64,000 nucleotides of DNA, from contig JAVMKO010000003.1 in the NCBI GenBank assembly GCA_032164245.1, forward strand, positions 82,194,390 through 82,258,389, written 5' to 3'. The notes beneath the pieces are model-generated. The model was given only the letters and a program-made list of their open reading frames with translations, did no database searches and had not been told where the DNA came from. The stretch is from Sternotherus odoratus (taxonomy: Eukaryota; Chordata; Testudines; Kinosternidae). Below are positions 12,801 through 25,279 of this stretch, piece after piece. The position numbers and the translations under genes were made by a program. Numbering within the stretch: the stretch's first letter is position 1; each line of letters starts with the position of its first letter.

Positions 12801-15800
12801 AAACTTGCGGCAACTTGTGTTACTCTGTTGATCCACAACTCTCACGTCCTCTCTCTTCCCCGAAGCAGGTTTGGGAACAGCTAGCTATACCAGTCAAACA
12901 GGTTTTTAATTTTTAGGTAAGACTCTGGTTCCCGTTTGTAGTCTGACAGTGATCCCTACCAACCAGAGTTCCGCAGATGAGCCTATCATCTGTCAATCTT
13001 GGCATTCTTTTGAAATGAATTGTGCTGCCTTTTCAAATTTAGCCCTTGAATGTACAGCACCTTCTGGCATAAAAAGGTCAAATAGAACTTTCTACAATCT
13101 CAGCAGCAAACTCTCTCAGCAGTTCTATGTGAAACACATTTAGTCTGCAGTCATTGCTTTTCCCTGGAGCCTATACGTGTTTTTATTATTAATGGGCCAA
13201 ATCTTAACGTCTCTTACCATACTCAGTCCTTACTTGGGCGAAATTTCCATTGGGTTAAATCCTGAGAGCTTTATGTAGTTTCCACTCAGGCCAGCTCTAC
13301 ACTAAAGAGTTATATTGGTATAACTACATTGCTTAGGGGCGTGAAAAATCCACACCCCTGAGCGACGTAGTTATACCAACCTAACCTCTGGTGTAGACAG
13401 TGCTCCGTTGACAGGAGGGCTTCTTCCGTTGACATAGCTACTGCCTCTCATGGAGGTGGATTAACTATGTTGACAGAAGAATCTCTTCACTTGTGCTACA
13501 GTTGCACAGCTGTAGCACTGTATGTGAAGACAAGCTTTATGTCTTTCCCCAACAAAACTCTCATTGACTTCATTGTGACTTTTGCTTTAGCACTTCCAGT
13601 AGTTTTACAGACATTGCTTTTAAATGCAGGCTTTCTGTGATATTTCTGGGTAGAGAGGGCTTTAGAAATTCCCTTTAAAAAACACTTCTATTATTATTTT
13701 TTAGTTTTTGTGAGAACCCTAAAATATATATAGCAATTCACAGTCATGTGCTGCTAATATATATATTTTAATGGGAGGCTTCCATAAAAAGTTCTGGATA
13801 AACCCCATGGCCTAAAAATGTGTGACTAAAAATAAAAAGGATTGAGAAAGCTATTCATTCGTTTTTCCATTTCAACAAAAATGATTTCTCACAAGCAAGG
13901 AAGAAAGCGGCATTGCCTGGCAAACAAACTTATCTTTAAGAGCATTGGCTAAAATGTTTATCCTTTGTTCCTGAAAAACGAACTGAGGATACTAACAGTA
14001 TAGGCTAGAGTTCAGCATGTGTAATTTGAAATTTGGGGTGGAGATGGGGGATGAAGATGTTATGAAAGATGTGCATCCTTTCCCATAGTTTTTTTAACCT
14101 GTCATTTGGTGCAACCTGAGCCATTTCAAAGATAACTGTATATTATGAGGTGCATGGGTAAGTCATTTCTGGCAGGGAAGATTTACAAGCATTCAGAGAG
14201 GGGGTGATTCCATTCACATCAGAGATTTTTCCAGGCATGGAGATTCCTCTTGTGCATAAATGTCTCTAGATTGTTTTTTAATTACTCTACAAAGCAGATT
14301 TCAGATTCTCTGTCTCCATAATGTTGTAAATAAAATTATTTTGTTGTTATAATTTATTATTTGTAGTACAGTAATGCCCACAATGTATACTGAAGGAAAT
14401 TGCTACCCAAACAGGATATGTTGGTTATGGGGTATGGAGTCTTTCATCTCTGCACCCTTGGTACAAATCCAGGCCACTTGCATAGTATCTGGAAATAGAA
14501 GGGGTTTTTTTCAATCCCTCGCCTTCCTGAAATACCTCAAGGGTAATTTGGGGTGAGAAATTCCACATTTCTGGGAAAGAAAGAAACAGCTTTCGGGAAG
14601 GTTATATATATTGTATATATTTTAAAATATTCACTATTTGCAACTATCCAGAGATTTGGAAAGTTAATGCAGTTCTGTCAAAAATAGGTTAATGGTAAAT
14701 AGGTCAGTCAATCAAAAGTACATGATAAAAGGAGTTCACCACATAGATATGACTATTACACCATGGGATTCCCCCTCTTCAATGGGACAAGGCATTTGTT
14801 TGTTGCCTTGATAGATCATGAAATATCAAACCTTGAAACTGCAACAATTGTATGGAGAATTGATTCTAAGTAATTTTTAGAGATTTCTACAACATATTCC
14901 TTCATTTCCCCCTGGTTATCTCTTTCCTCCCCCTCTGAGAGATGGACAGTTAGACTGGATAGTATAAGGAGAGCCTGGATTTATAGGTGGAAGGTTATGG
15001 AAAAAAGTATTAACAAAAGTTTTTTAAATGCTCAAATATGTTTCTAAAATAGCGTTTCTCTTAAACACGTGGCACATGCAGAATACATTGAGTATACATT
15101 GTGGTATGGTTTATTGGCACTTGTTGGGAATAGCTGAATAATTCATTATTGGGTCTGGCTTTTGTAAGCAAGTTGGCATCCCAGTCTAATGCAATAAAGC
15201 CTTTATACCATTATGCAGTCTCCCTCTCTAAAATTGAGTGTGAAAAAGATACGTCACTGAACTGTTCTGACATCCTAGGCTTCTTTAGACTCAGCATGAG
15301 GTCAAAGGGCAGCATCAAATATCTTTGTTTTCTCTTTTTGAATTGCCAGTTCCTAAATTTACTTGTTTTAGGCCCGAGCCTCATAAATGAATTCAAGAGG
15401 GTTGAACAATTGCTGAATCGGGACCTGAGTCATGTAGCAAGCTTAATGTGAATCTGATTTCTTTCCTTGTCAGATAACATTTTATTTGGACCCCATATAA
15501 TAATATGCATATTTACTATTCAACTAATGCTTCTACAAAATATTGACTAAATGGTGTAGCAAGTTCAGAAGCACTGTTCATATTGGGAACTTCATTTTAG
15601 ACCTCAGATATATGCAACACCTGTTGCCATGTACCTAAGCAATTCAGTTCCTGCTGATGGCAATATCCCCAGTGTGAGAACACAATAGAACTCATATGTG
15701 GAATAATATTTGTTATTTACATGGGGGGAGGAAGTTTTACTTTCCCATGGAAGTTAAAACAGTTCAGAAAGATATGTGTTCTTTAAACTGGAGATTATTT

Positions 15801-17109
15801 TTGGGCCAGCTGGTGGAATACATATTTCATATATTCATAATTCTACAGACCTTTAACAATAATTTCTAAAACTCTTGCTGGAAACAGAACTGTAAAACTG
15901 AAATTTGTACTATTGTTTTGTCATTGAAATAAACACACACAAAACAGAAAACCCAGCCTAGTTCACACTTCATGGCTGTGCTAGTGGTGACTGAGGTGTT
16001 GGAAAGTACTGGGTACATTGTAACCTGAAGATTATGTTGCATAACGAATGTACAGATTGTAAAAACAATAGTTCAATAATTTATCCGCAAACTGAATAGC
16101 TTTTTGTTCATTAACCTTAGCTTCCCTGTGATCCCAGATATCAGTCGATATTGCTGGCCTCATCAATAATGTTTTATTACACTCCAACAACATTATTTGT
16201 TCCAATAGTATCTTAACGTATTTGGGTTAGTTAGTTCACTGCAATTCATTTATTTCAAAGCGAACATTAACTCAGGCATAGCCCTCTCTGGCTTACAGCA
16301 ATGTTTTCCTTCTTCTGCCTCAGTTGTAAATCATGGTAACAGAATGTAAGGATTTTTTGTCACCTCCTTCTGATCTAACTAAAAGAATCTCAAAGTGTAA
16401 AAAATCTGTTACACCAGAAACTGGGACAAACTGACAGTTAAAACAGCAAGGAGCAGATGGATTAAAGTTATTCTATGCTTGCAAATATTTTTTCAGTTGT
16501 AATTTCATATTGGATTCCTAGCCTGCAGACCCAAAGTCAAATTGCCATAAGCAGGTGCAACTCCCGTTGGAGTCAATGAGCTCCAGTGATTTCAAAGGGA
16601 GGGTTGAATTTGGTCCTTAGTGTGCATGGGTCGCAACAGAATAGCCATTGTGGGCATCAATGGCTCTTTTGATCTTTCCGGTGACTAATCTGCAGAAGGA
16701 GAAGGATTTACACATTAGAGGGTGCATGCATGAGCTGTCGGATCAAGGCCTTCAGGGGGAAGTATTTCAAACACCCTCATTCAAAGGAAAAGGTGACACT
16801 TTGTTCTTTGCTCACATTTTCCCTCTCTTGCAAAGCCCAGAATTGGGGGGCAGACGGATGGTGTTAATTTAGACTCTTCTGGCTTTTGCCAGGCTATTTT
16901 CCTCCAAACCCAAACGTTAGTTACACATATTTGCTCCTATTGTCATTCAGTCACAGCTGGCATTCAAACTGTGCCACATTACCTGTCTGAGTGGGAAGCT
17001 CCTGTAGACTGGTGTTGCTGCTGCTGCCGCCTCTGTTATCATCACTCTCCTCTGTTTTCATTTTCCTGCACTGCTGGTTGAGGTCCTCCGCATTCTGCAT
17101 AGGTACCAT
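8467..17109 (-). CDS. SLC2A12: SLC2A12 (GLUT12) facilitated hexose transporter, 5' part of gene
   Basis: This is the 5' part of a class III facilitative glucose transporter gene, two exons joined across a 7178-bp intron. Exon 1 ends in ACA-G before a gtaatg donor; exon 2 begins GT-TGT after a ttccag acceptor, so the split codon is Gly and the join reads T-G-C-G-T-F-T-F-L, as in GLUT12. The two exons encode 488 residues: the cytoplasmic N-terminus, TM1-TM9, the long glycosylated exofacial loop and the start of TM10. Human GLUT12 has 617 residues, so about 130 C-terminal residues are missing. Exon 2 ends in phase 1 (GGA CCA A|gtaagtg), which fits the following Met-Pro-Trp of the family. No exon 3 with that start was seen in 1-8466, so exons 3-5 are inferred to lie left of the window. 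The family moves glucose across plasma and endosomal membranes. SGK1 lies upstream on the same strand, as in human. Confidence 0.95.
10060..11090 (-). mobile_element. CR1-like LINE fragment, interrupted by a DNA transposon
   Basis: The piece before 10189 resembles a reversed CR1 tail (GTCATCTAGTTTGACCTCCT). The piece after 10470 continues the same element (AAATTAGACTAAAGTATTAC). The middle is a separate short transposon. The exact right boundary is not clear. Confidence 0.6.
10189..10470 (+). mobile_element. short non-autonomous DNA transposon, copy A
   Basis: The ends are GGCCAGGATTACACTAC on the left and ACATGAAGACAAGCCCTG on the right; reversed, the right end resembles the left. It contains a palindrome, TTGGTATAACTATGTTGCTC matched by ACATAGTTATACCAA. 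It shares its whole length with the copy at 13289-13536 in the same orientation. The superfamily was not settled. Confidence 0.65.
13289..13536 (+). mobile_element. short non-autonomous DNA transposon, copy B
   Basis: This is homologous to 10189-10470 end to end: GGCCAGCTCTACACTAAAG, then TTGGTATAACTACATTGC, and a right end TATGTGAAGACAAGC. Copies A and B differ by many substitutions, so both are old. Confidence 0.65.
13775..14050 (+). repeat. dispersed repeat family, copy 1
   Basis: This shares blocks in the same order with 28330-28600: a CTATTCATT...GTTTT start, a GGCA-ACAAACTT block, and TTTGTTCCTGAAAAA. I do not recognise the family. Confidence 0.5.
16983..17109 (-). CDS. SLC2A12: SLC2A12 coding exon 1 (N-terminal cytoplasmic tail)
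   Basis: The exon encodes 42 residues plus one base and starts [13 protein letters not shown]. The MVP start matches human GLUT12, whereas the rest of the tail is divergent and Ser/Gly/Glu-rich. The donor is canonical (CAG|gtaatg). An in-frame ATG two codons upstream (17113-17115, giving M-A-M-V-P) is directly preceded by an in-frame TAA, so the protein may start at either Met. The inner ATG has the better context (G at -3 and +4); the outer has T at -3. The tail would lie in the cytosol before TM1. In human the corresponding region carries a di-leucine (SLLNQ) linked to trafficking; here only a single Leu is visible (DLNQ). Confidence 0.9.
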
Positions 17110-17112
17110 TGC

Positions 17113-17115
17113 CAT
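17113..17115 (-). promoter_or_regulatory. alternative SLC2A12 start codon, preceded by in-frame stop
   Basis: On the minus strand the 5' end reads TAA ATG GCA ATG GTA. The stop codon directly before the first ATG shows that the reading frame cannot extend further in this exon. The second ATG (17107-17109) corresponds to the human start. Confidence 0.55.
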
Positions 17116-20100
17116 TTAACAGCTCTAGTCCACACTTCAGGGTAGAAACACTTCACAGGGCAATTGTCCGTCCCATGCTGCCAACAAACACACAGGTTAT
17201 TTTTCTCATGGTAGCGTGATACAGAAGCTTACAGAGTGTATGGCACAGAGTGATTTGTGAACAACTTTGTTTCTATTTCAGAAGGCTTTGCCCTTTCTAG
17301 TGACACAGCTGTTGCTATTCTTGGTAGCCTATCACAGGCAAGTGGGAGGGCCATGTTGCAGAAGTATTGTTTTTGCCTTTAAACAAACTGTTGAAGCCAT
17401 TAGGCATTCACACAGAGCTCAAGGCACATTCTTTAGCCATTAGCTTAAAGGGTCTCTCTTGTGTTAATGTATTTTTTTTAAAAACAGATGGAACACGAAG
17501 GGAGATTTAAACTATTTGCTGTGTCAGCTAAAGTTAGGACACTGAATACATACAGATGGTGTCAATTAATTCTTTAGAACGATGAACAAGTTACTGAGAG
17601 AAATTCTAGAAAGTAAAGCAGCGTCAGTCTTTCAGCCTCTGAGTGCAGTGCCCAGTGGTAGTGATGGTATATTTTTAGTCATTTCTACTGTGCCAGAGTT
17701 GTGTATGGCACTTTACAGATGAATATAAAGACAGGCACCTGCCACATAAGTTTAGAGTCAAAGGGCCCGATCCTGGGCATTGCTAAGTACCCACAATTCC
17801 CACTAACTACAACCAAAGAAAGGGGCAATAATAAACAAAGAGTGGGCAGGGAGAACGTAAGACAAGCATTACAACAGTGAAAGACGAGCTACATACACAG
17901 CACTAGATTGTGCAACCCTTACTCAAACTGGCGTGCACCTGCTCCCTTGAGTAGGCCCATTGGCATCAGTGAAGTTAGCTGCTCATGTAGGCATGCACCA
18001 AGTGAGCCGATAGTGTGGTGTAGACTTTTAATTTTGTTTCTTTTTTGTTTTTGTTTGTTTTGTTGTAGTTAATGCATTTACACATGGGGATAGAATGGGA
18101 ATGAAGTCTAAGGCAGAGGGCAGAGGTGGAATGTTGGCAACTCTTGCACTAGTAGCATTTTCAGGAAGGAGTATTCCTCAACATTGTTCACCTTAATTAA
18201 AACAGACCCTAAACATCCCTTATCAGGCTTTGCTTGACAAGGACATTCTACAGAAAGGAAAATACATGTCTTTTCTGACAGGTGGGTCACAGGAAGGCAG
18301 GAACATTTAGATTCCAAAATAAGAGAGATTCTTGCTTCGGCCTTATTTATGTGTTTATTTATTTATTTTGGCAGTAGATCTGGCATTGTGTTACAAGAGT
18401 CAGACTAATCCTTCTCCCACTAGTAAAAAAAAATTATAAAAAAAGATCAAATAAGAGCATATCAAGGAGTGAGCAACTATTGAATGCCATCAGAGTCTGT
18501 CAAAAAAAAAAATCATTACTTCCAGTGGTACATTTGCATGTGGTACATTTACAAAAGAGGAAAAAATCATGTTTATTTTGAATTTTTGATAAAAATGGGA
18601 TGCTGTTTCGGGGTGGGAGAGCTGTAATTTTTTTAAAAAATCTGTTTTAATTATGAAAATGAATAATTTTTCTACGGCAAGTTTTTTCTGTGACTATCTG
18701 ACTTGTACCCAGTCTTTTCTGAGGGTCTGTCCTGCTCCTTGTGTGATTCTCAAATAGCTCCCTCCCTGAACATGACTCTTAGACAAAACTCTTAGACTCT
18801 TTTTTTCAATTTGACCCCAAAACAGACCCTTGTTTCTTCTAGTGTTCAAAATCCCCAGCCCCTCTCCCTTTAATTAGCCTGGTGATGCCTGAGGGCGATA
18901 TCCTATGTGGCATATTGGCTGGGAACAAGTCCCTCATCCTGGACGCTTGGCTTGGGAGAACACGTGTGGTTCAATTCCCCTCTCTTGACTGCTAGTTTGT
19001 GGGTAGCCAGATTCTTTGTTTGACCCACTGTAATGTTTCAGGCTCTGAGGTGATACATACCACAATACATTCTGTACCCAAGAGTATATGAGATTTCAGT
19101 TTAGTGGCAGCTGGGGCCTCAAAGAAAGATTATCAGAGGATCTTGGGGCCCTCACTGGTATCTAGTAAAGATGAGGGTTGTGTTTGTGAAGAGAAAGACC
19201 TAGTAGAAAATCATAAAAGTAGAATAATAACCATGGTGGATTTCCACCATCTCATTCTCCTTTGGTGGTGGGGCTAATCAAAACTTTGTCAAACCTTAAA
19301 GTTTGGGTTCACGGAGTGAGTGATGGATCAGGTCTGAAAATATGGCCCATCACTAGGTAATCATGTGTCAGAGATTACATTGATTTTGTTTCTGTGTTTA
19401 CCTTCCAACAAATAAGAGGCTGTTTTGCTGGAAACATAGGGAGCCTCTGAGGAGTTATAAGGATGTTCTGAGAAAACAGAGGAGACAAAACTGAAAGCAC
19501 TATAATTAGGTTTATCTCCTCCCTCCTCACAAATGCGAAGAATTTTTAGAGCTTCTACCCTTCCTCCCCCCTCAAGGTGACACTGCAAATCTTCATAAAA
19601 TATTTATCCCCTGCTTTGAGCCGATTCAGATTCAGCAGTCTGTGGAGGTATTATTTACTTTTTGTTTATTTTTTTCAAGAGTTGGAGAGAGACCCTATAA
19701 CTGTATCCCTTTTCCATTCTTCCCTTCCCTTCTACACATATCTCTCCATTTAGAATGCTAAAGAGAGGCATATATATTAGGTAGAGGTGGTGGCACTGGG
19801 AGGAGGGATATTACCTACTCTCCCCATTTAAAAACATTATCTCTTAAGGCCATCTTCCCCAGTATGAGAAAGATTCTGCTGCCAATCTAGTAATAAAAGG
19901 AAGAGGCTGCTTCTCATCAAGTTTCCAAAACTTGTTAGGTAAATTTTACATTATGAGTGCAAAACAACTACATACATAAAATGTAGTGATTTCAATAGAA
20001 ATTTCCCAATTGATTAGTTTAGGGAAAGAGACTAGAGTCAGGAGGCCTAGAGCCTTATCTTTTAAAACACTTACATATATGCTTAACTTGGAACCCAAAG

Positions 20101-20572
20101 GGACCCACAAGTCCTTAAAGTTAAATTCATATGTATGTTTTTTGCAGGACCAGGGCCCCAGTTTGTCTTCCAAGCAATGTCATTATTTTATCGTATAACT
20201 GCGGTTGGGCAGCTTTGACCTAACTTTTCCCACCGAGGTAGCCTCTTGAGATAGCCCTTATTTTCATTGGTGGGTCAGCAGTCTGTATACAGTATTACTT
20301 AAGCAGATTGTTAAGCAACCCCAATTATAATACAGGATATTCTGTCTAAAACAGCAGAAAACAGTGAACTGCCTCGTTCATTATTTTGATTAGTGTTACC
20401 TCAAATCCCGTTCTGAATATTCCACTTATAATACCTCAATAGCTTCTCTCTTGTCTCTCCCCTCTTGTCTGGCCAGAGGGGAGGGTGCTGTTCTGGGACT
20501 TAAGGAAACCCACATTTAGTTCCTTGCTCCACCAAAGGCTTCCTGTGTGATCTTCAGAAAGTCTCTCTGGTT

Positions 20573-20880
20573 ATATCTACACTTCGAGCTGGAGGTGTAA
20601 TTCCCTGCTTAGAGAGATGTAATTGCACTAGCTATGACTGAACTAGCGTGCTAGACATCAAGAGTAGCCATGATGGTGTGGGTGGCAGGAGATGGTAGCC
20701 TTCCCAAGTTTGTACCCAGTGTCTTGGATGAGCATGTACTTGGAGCAGCTAGCCGCTTGCACGGCTGCAACTACATTCTATTTTCAGCATGCTAGCTTGA
20801 TCACTGCTAGCATGGGTGTATCTCCTCAAACTAGGAATTACTCCCACAGATCAAAGAACAGCTACACCCTTAGTCTCTCT
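20573..20880. mobile_element. palindromic hAT-like MITE
   Basis: The left end is ATATCTACACTTCGAGCTGG with GGTGTAATTCC; the right end, reversed, gives AGGGTGTAGCTG with GGGAGTAATTCC. The interior has inverted CTAGC/GCTAG blocks. The arms are diverged, so this is an old copy. Confidence 0.6.
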
Positions 20881-21949
20881 GTGCCTCAGTTCCCCATTTG
20901 TAAAATGGGATAACAGCACTTCCCTATATCACAAGGGAGTTGTGAGGGTAAATACAGAAAAGACTTGAGATGCTCAGATAATACAATAATGGGGAGGATA
21001 GATGAATTCCTCCTTTAATTAGGAATTTGTTCTTATTTTTAATATAAACTTGAACTTCTCCATCTTAAGACTATTTTATCTTATAAATGTCCTTAGTCAA
21101 CATTGAATGAGTCTCTCTTCCTCCTGTATATAATTTTCTTGTATGTTATTGGCCCTTTCCATCTGTTTCTTTATGATATATAAGTTATGTTCTCTTAATC
21201 ATTCCTCAATTGTCAGACCTCCAAACCACTTATCTGTGCTGCTATTTTTTTATTCTCTCTGGAGACCTTGCTTAATCTTTACTCTGGCTAAACTCATGCT
21301 GAGTAAGAGTCTACTTGAATAAGGGCTGAGTAAAAACATAGTAAGGACCTCGAAGTTAGGGCCAATATTTGTTACGATTTTATCTTAATAACAAGAAGAT
21401 CAAGGATATGAGTGTGACTCACCTTCAGAAGTAATGCTGTCTGGATTTAGAATGGGGCACTGGGGAAAGTCACCACTGCCATTGTCCATCTCTCCCCTAC
21501 AGCCCTTTATGGCACACAGAGGGAATATCTAAATGACACAAGGAAAACATCAAAGCATTGGGCTCTCCATCTCCCTGAATTTGTAACTGCTGAATAAAAA
21601 TAGACATGGTTATACAAAAGAAAAACTGACTGATTTGCAAAGGTGAACAAAAAACAATGTCCTATTCTCTGGTTCTCAGAAACTTGTAATTTTGGAGATG
21701 AGATAGGGCACAGGTCAATGGAGTAGAGATAAGAGATAACTGAAATGGCTCACAAAGAGTTTTAAGTGGATCTTTGAGGTGAGATAAAGATGCATCTAAG
21801 TGACCATTGGGAGAGGCATATTGAGAAGACAGAAGCAGCTGTGGGAGTTGTATAAAGTGATCCCCCTCAAGATTTGTTTGGCATTACTCTTTTTCAGGGT
21901 TTTTCATGCCCCAATCCAATAAACTGCAAGACTATATTCACTGCTCATA

Positions 21950-22247
21950 CAGTACACTCTCAATTATCCAGGATTGGATTAACCAGAATGTGGATTAACC
22001 AGGATGTCAAAAAAAAATATGCGCAATTTGTAAGGCTGGCTCTGGCTTTGCTGCCGCCCCAAGCACACACAAAAAAACCCCACCAGGACACAGGGCAGCC
22101 GGTGAACCAACACCCCCTCCCCGTGGCACAGGGTGACTGGTGAACCAACCTCCTCTCCCCATATTTCCTATGGATGGTGATTATCCAGAATTTTATTAAC
22201 CAGAATTAAATTTTTCCCTATCATCCTGGATAAGTGAGAGTCTACTG
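21950..22247. mobile_element. Tigger/pogo-like MITE with TA duplication
   Basis: Left inverted repeat CAGTACACTCTCAATTATCC and, reversed, right CAGTAGACTCTCACTTATCC. TA dinucleotides flank both ends (21948-21949 and 22248-22249), as expected of the Tc1/mariner superfamily. The 298-bp interior has no transposase. Confidence 0.8.
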
Positions 22248-22689
22248 TATTTGAACTATGAACATTTCTCTGTCAGGTCTTGGGAAATGCTTCCACCAAG
22301 TGAGAATGAGAATTACGCATTTGTCTTGAGATCAATGGCTTGGCACTGAGCCAGGTACAAAAGGGCTTTTTGTCACATCATCAGTAACAAGCAGAGAATA
22401 AACAAATCCATAACTCAGCTGTTGAGAGATTCTACTCGTAGGGTAGTGGCTGAAAAACTGAGACATCGATAATATTAGTGTTAATTGATATTGTACAATA
22501 GAAAGGAACTGGAAAAGGACTGATTATAGTCAATGAACACAAACAAAGAGAGGAAACAGTGGCAGTTCATGCCCAAGCTCTACAGCCAAGAAGGTCATAA
22601 GAAGAGGATGTCATAAACCAGAGCACTTGCTGGTGGTCCACAGAGCGGGCCATCCCTTGACATACACAATATACGTGGCTGTGTAGGGC

Positions 22690-23060
22690 ATTGGAAAATT
22701 TGGGGCACCATTCCCCTTTCTGGCCATGGCTGGAATCCTCTCTTCTCCAGCCCCTCCACCGTGCTGGGCCGGTGGACTTTTCCCCACCCCCGCCCCCTCC
22801 CTTCCTTCCTCCCTCCCTTTCTTCCTCCTCAGCAGGCCGACTGAGGCTCCAGCCTCTGGCTCTGCTGCCCCAGCCCCAGGTAGCCAGAGCTGTGTGGCGA
22901 CCCTGCCAGTGCCAACCGCCACCCGGAGCTGAGTCCCTCTCTGGATCCCACCTGCCTGTTGGTCTCTGTTGGGGGTCAGGCCGGGGCCAGGACAGGAGGA
23001 GTGAAACTTCCACCTGAGGCGGGGGAAGTAAAAGAGGGGGGAACTTAAAGTGACAGTACG
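22690..23060. repeat. GC-rich interspersed sequence, unassigned
   Basis: A C- and CT-rich island in AT-rich surroundings, open in several frames because of composition. It has no recognisable protein and probably belongs to an interspersed repeat. Confidence 0.35.
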
Positions 23061-23061
23061 C

Positions 23062-23340
23062 TCATGGTCTCTCACACGTCCCTAACACACACACACACGG
23101 TCTCTTACACACAGACTGGTTCTCACACCCACATACACTCTGCCTCTCACAAGTTGCAGTCCCCCAATACAGATTGTCACACACACAGAGTCTCACACTC
23201 CCCAACACACACTCTGCCACACAGTCCCCCCAACACACAACCCTCCCCACACACACATACACTGGCTCTCTCTCACATACACACTAGCTCTCTCTGACAC
23301 ACACATACACTCTGTCATGCACACGCACACCAACACACTA
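23062..23340 (+). repeat. CA-rich degenerate minisatellite
   Basis: Irregular tandem units of the type ACACACAC-TCTCNCAC are repeated over about 280 bp, with T/C variants. Short open frames here come from the repeat itself. Confidence 0.8.
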
Positions 23341-23957
23341 TTATTGTTGTTATTACTGCTTGGTCCGTCCTGTCAAAAGACTCGTGGTGAGCCAGGAGTG
23401 CGAGGGGACGTGGGCCCTGGCAAGATGTAGGCCCCATGTGTCAGCATGATGCCTGCCTTGAGCCACTGTCGCAGCATCTTCCATGTACAGAGCTCACTGT
23501 GTGTCAGCAATGGGGTGGGTTCTGGGGGCCCATAGGCGAGGGTGGTGGCTGTGTCGCCTCGACACGCTGAGGTCACCGGCATCGGCTGGGGACCACCGTC
23601 ATTGGCACATGGGGCACCAGTTTAAGAGTACAGTGTAGGGCCCCATAAATCCTAAGGGCGACCGTGCCACCGAGGGCTGGCTGGTCATATAGTTTTGGAG
23701 AAAAACAGGACATATGTGAGGGAGAAGAGGAAATGAAGAGCAAAGGCAGAGAGTGCATTTAACTCTTTTCTAAATGTCCCAAGCACCATATTAAAGGCAA
23801 CTAAAATGCATTAAGTACTTAACCTTATGTTACTTTTCCATGGCTGCCTTTAATGTAATTGTCACATCGATGCTACACAATCACAAACTGGAGGGGAGAT
23901 ATCTGTACTATTGTGAATGGAGAGAGGACAGTCCACAAGATCATCTTAAATAAAAAA

Positions 23958-24020
23958 GCCTGTCTTTATTTGGGAGTCCTTATCATAAAGGGAGCCTGTC
24001 TTTATTTGGGAGTCCTTATC
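23958..24020 (+). repeat. 27-bp tandem duplication
   Basis: GCCTGTCTTTATTTGGGAGT plus CCTTATC occurs twice, at 23958-23984 and 23994-24020, a 36-bp period with identical copies. Confidence 0.85.
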
Positions 24021-24828
24021 CTGGACATGACTGATCAGGTCCCAGTCTGTAGAAGGATATAGCGCAGCAGTTCACGACACCCAGAGGGTTTGCAAATGGA
24101 TGATAAGGGGTTGCAAATCCAATCACTCTGTCCTTCTCATGTTGCTCCATGGGAAGGGACTTCTGGCAAGAACTGGCTAAGGAAGAGGCCAGGGCTGGCC
24201 TTCCCATCAGGTGAACTGAGACAGCCACCTCAGGTGCCGGACTGTGGGGGCTCCACTAAGACCCAGAGTGTAGAAAATTGTGTCTGCTGCTGGCGCATAT
24301 GTATTCTCTCTGCTCTAGATACACAGAGATGGTGGAGTGCTGTGCTGGAGGAAGGAGAGCACAAGAAACATAACAGGCAGGCAGGAGAAAGGTGAGGGGA
24401 ATAACAGAAAGCATCAGGGGCTGCAGGGGGAGAGAGGAGGAGGAGCCTCTTATGTACCTCTTGAGCATCCCCAAGAGCCTGGACTGATTAACACCAGGTT
24501 CTCAGAGAGTTTCCTGTTTCCTGCTGCTTCTCTGAACCCACTTGAGGAGAACAGGCTGTCAGCTGAAGTAATAGAAGCCAGTTAGGCCCTTAAGATGCTG
24601 ACATCTTCTCTCACTCAGGCCCTGCAACCAGCCTGCTTATTTGTCCCATTAAATTGAGTGTTGAGAGCCACTATATCTGGCACAGAACAGCAAGAAGAAA
24701 ACACTATATCTGGCACAGCGTGAAAGAAGAAAACACCCTTCTGGGGCAGCATTCAAAAAAAGAAAGGAAGCTTTTCTACCTAAGCAGGAAGGAGTTCTCC
24801 TGAGATACATAGACACAAATGTCAGATG

Positions 24829-25273
24829 CAGGGCCGGCGACAGGGGGGTACAACGGTTACAGCTATACCGGGCCCCGGACTTAAGGGGGGGGCCCTTAAA
24901 TCCAGGGCGGGCCCGGTACACAGCTGTACCCCCTTTCTCCCCCGGACTTTGAGCAAGGCGCAGCTGCGGGCAGCCACTGCCGTGCTCATCAGCCCCTCCC
25001 CCGGCACCCAGCAGCCTCCCCCCGGCCCCCTTTGCTTCTCCCGGCCTGGCCACGCGACCACAGCGCATGCGGGGGTTGGGCCCCGCGGGCGGCAGGAGAC
25101 CAGCCGGGGGGGGGGGGCGTGGGCGGCAGGAGACCGGTGGGGGGGGAGACCGGCTGGGGGGGGGGCGCGGGAGACTGGCCGGGGGGGGGGGGGCCGCGGG
25201 CGGCGGGAGACCAGCCGGGGGGGGCCCCGCACAATCTGTGTACGGGGCCCCAAAATTCCTGTCGCCGGCCCTG
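24829..25273. mobile_element. hAT-type MITE, 16-bp perfect TIRs, 8-bp TSD
   Basis: Left end CAGGGCCGGCGACAGG; the right end is its exact reverse complement. GTCAGATG flanks both sides (24821-24828 and 25274-25281). The interior is extremely GC-rich, with G runs up to about 12 near 25.1-25.2 kb. The intact ends make it younger than its host element. Confidence 0.92.
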
Positions 25274-25279
25274 GTCAGA

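Larger units (their letters stand above)
9805..16982 (-). other. SLC2A12 intron 1
   Basis: This 7178-bp intron has canonical boundaries (gtaatg...ttccag on the minus strand). It contains a CR1 fragment interrupted by a short DNA transposon (10.06-11.09 kb), a second copy of that transposon at 13.29-13.54 kb, and one copy of a dispersed repeat family at 13.78-14.05 kb. No other open reading frame with family resemblance was recognised. Confidence 0.85.

Noticed and set aside
23062..23297. open frames in the CA-rich repeat
   Set aside because: Translations are monotonous His/Thr/Ser or Cys/Val repeats produced by the minisatellite.
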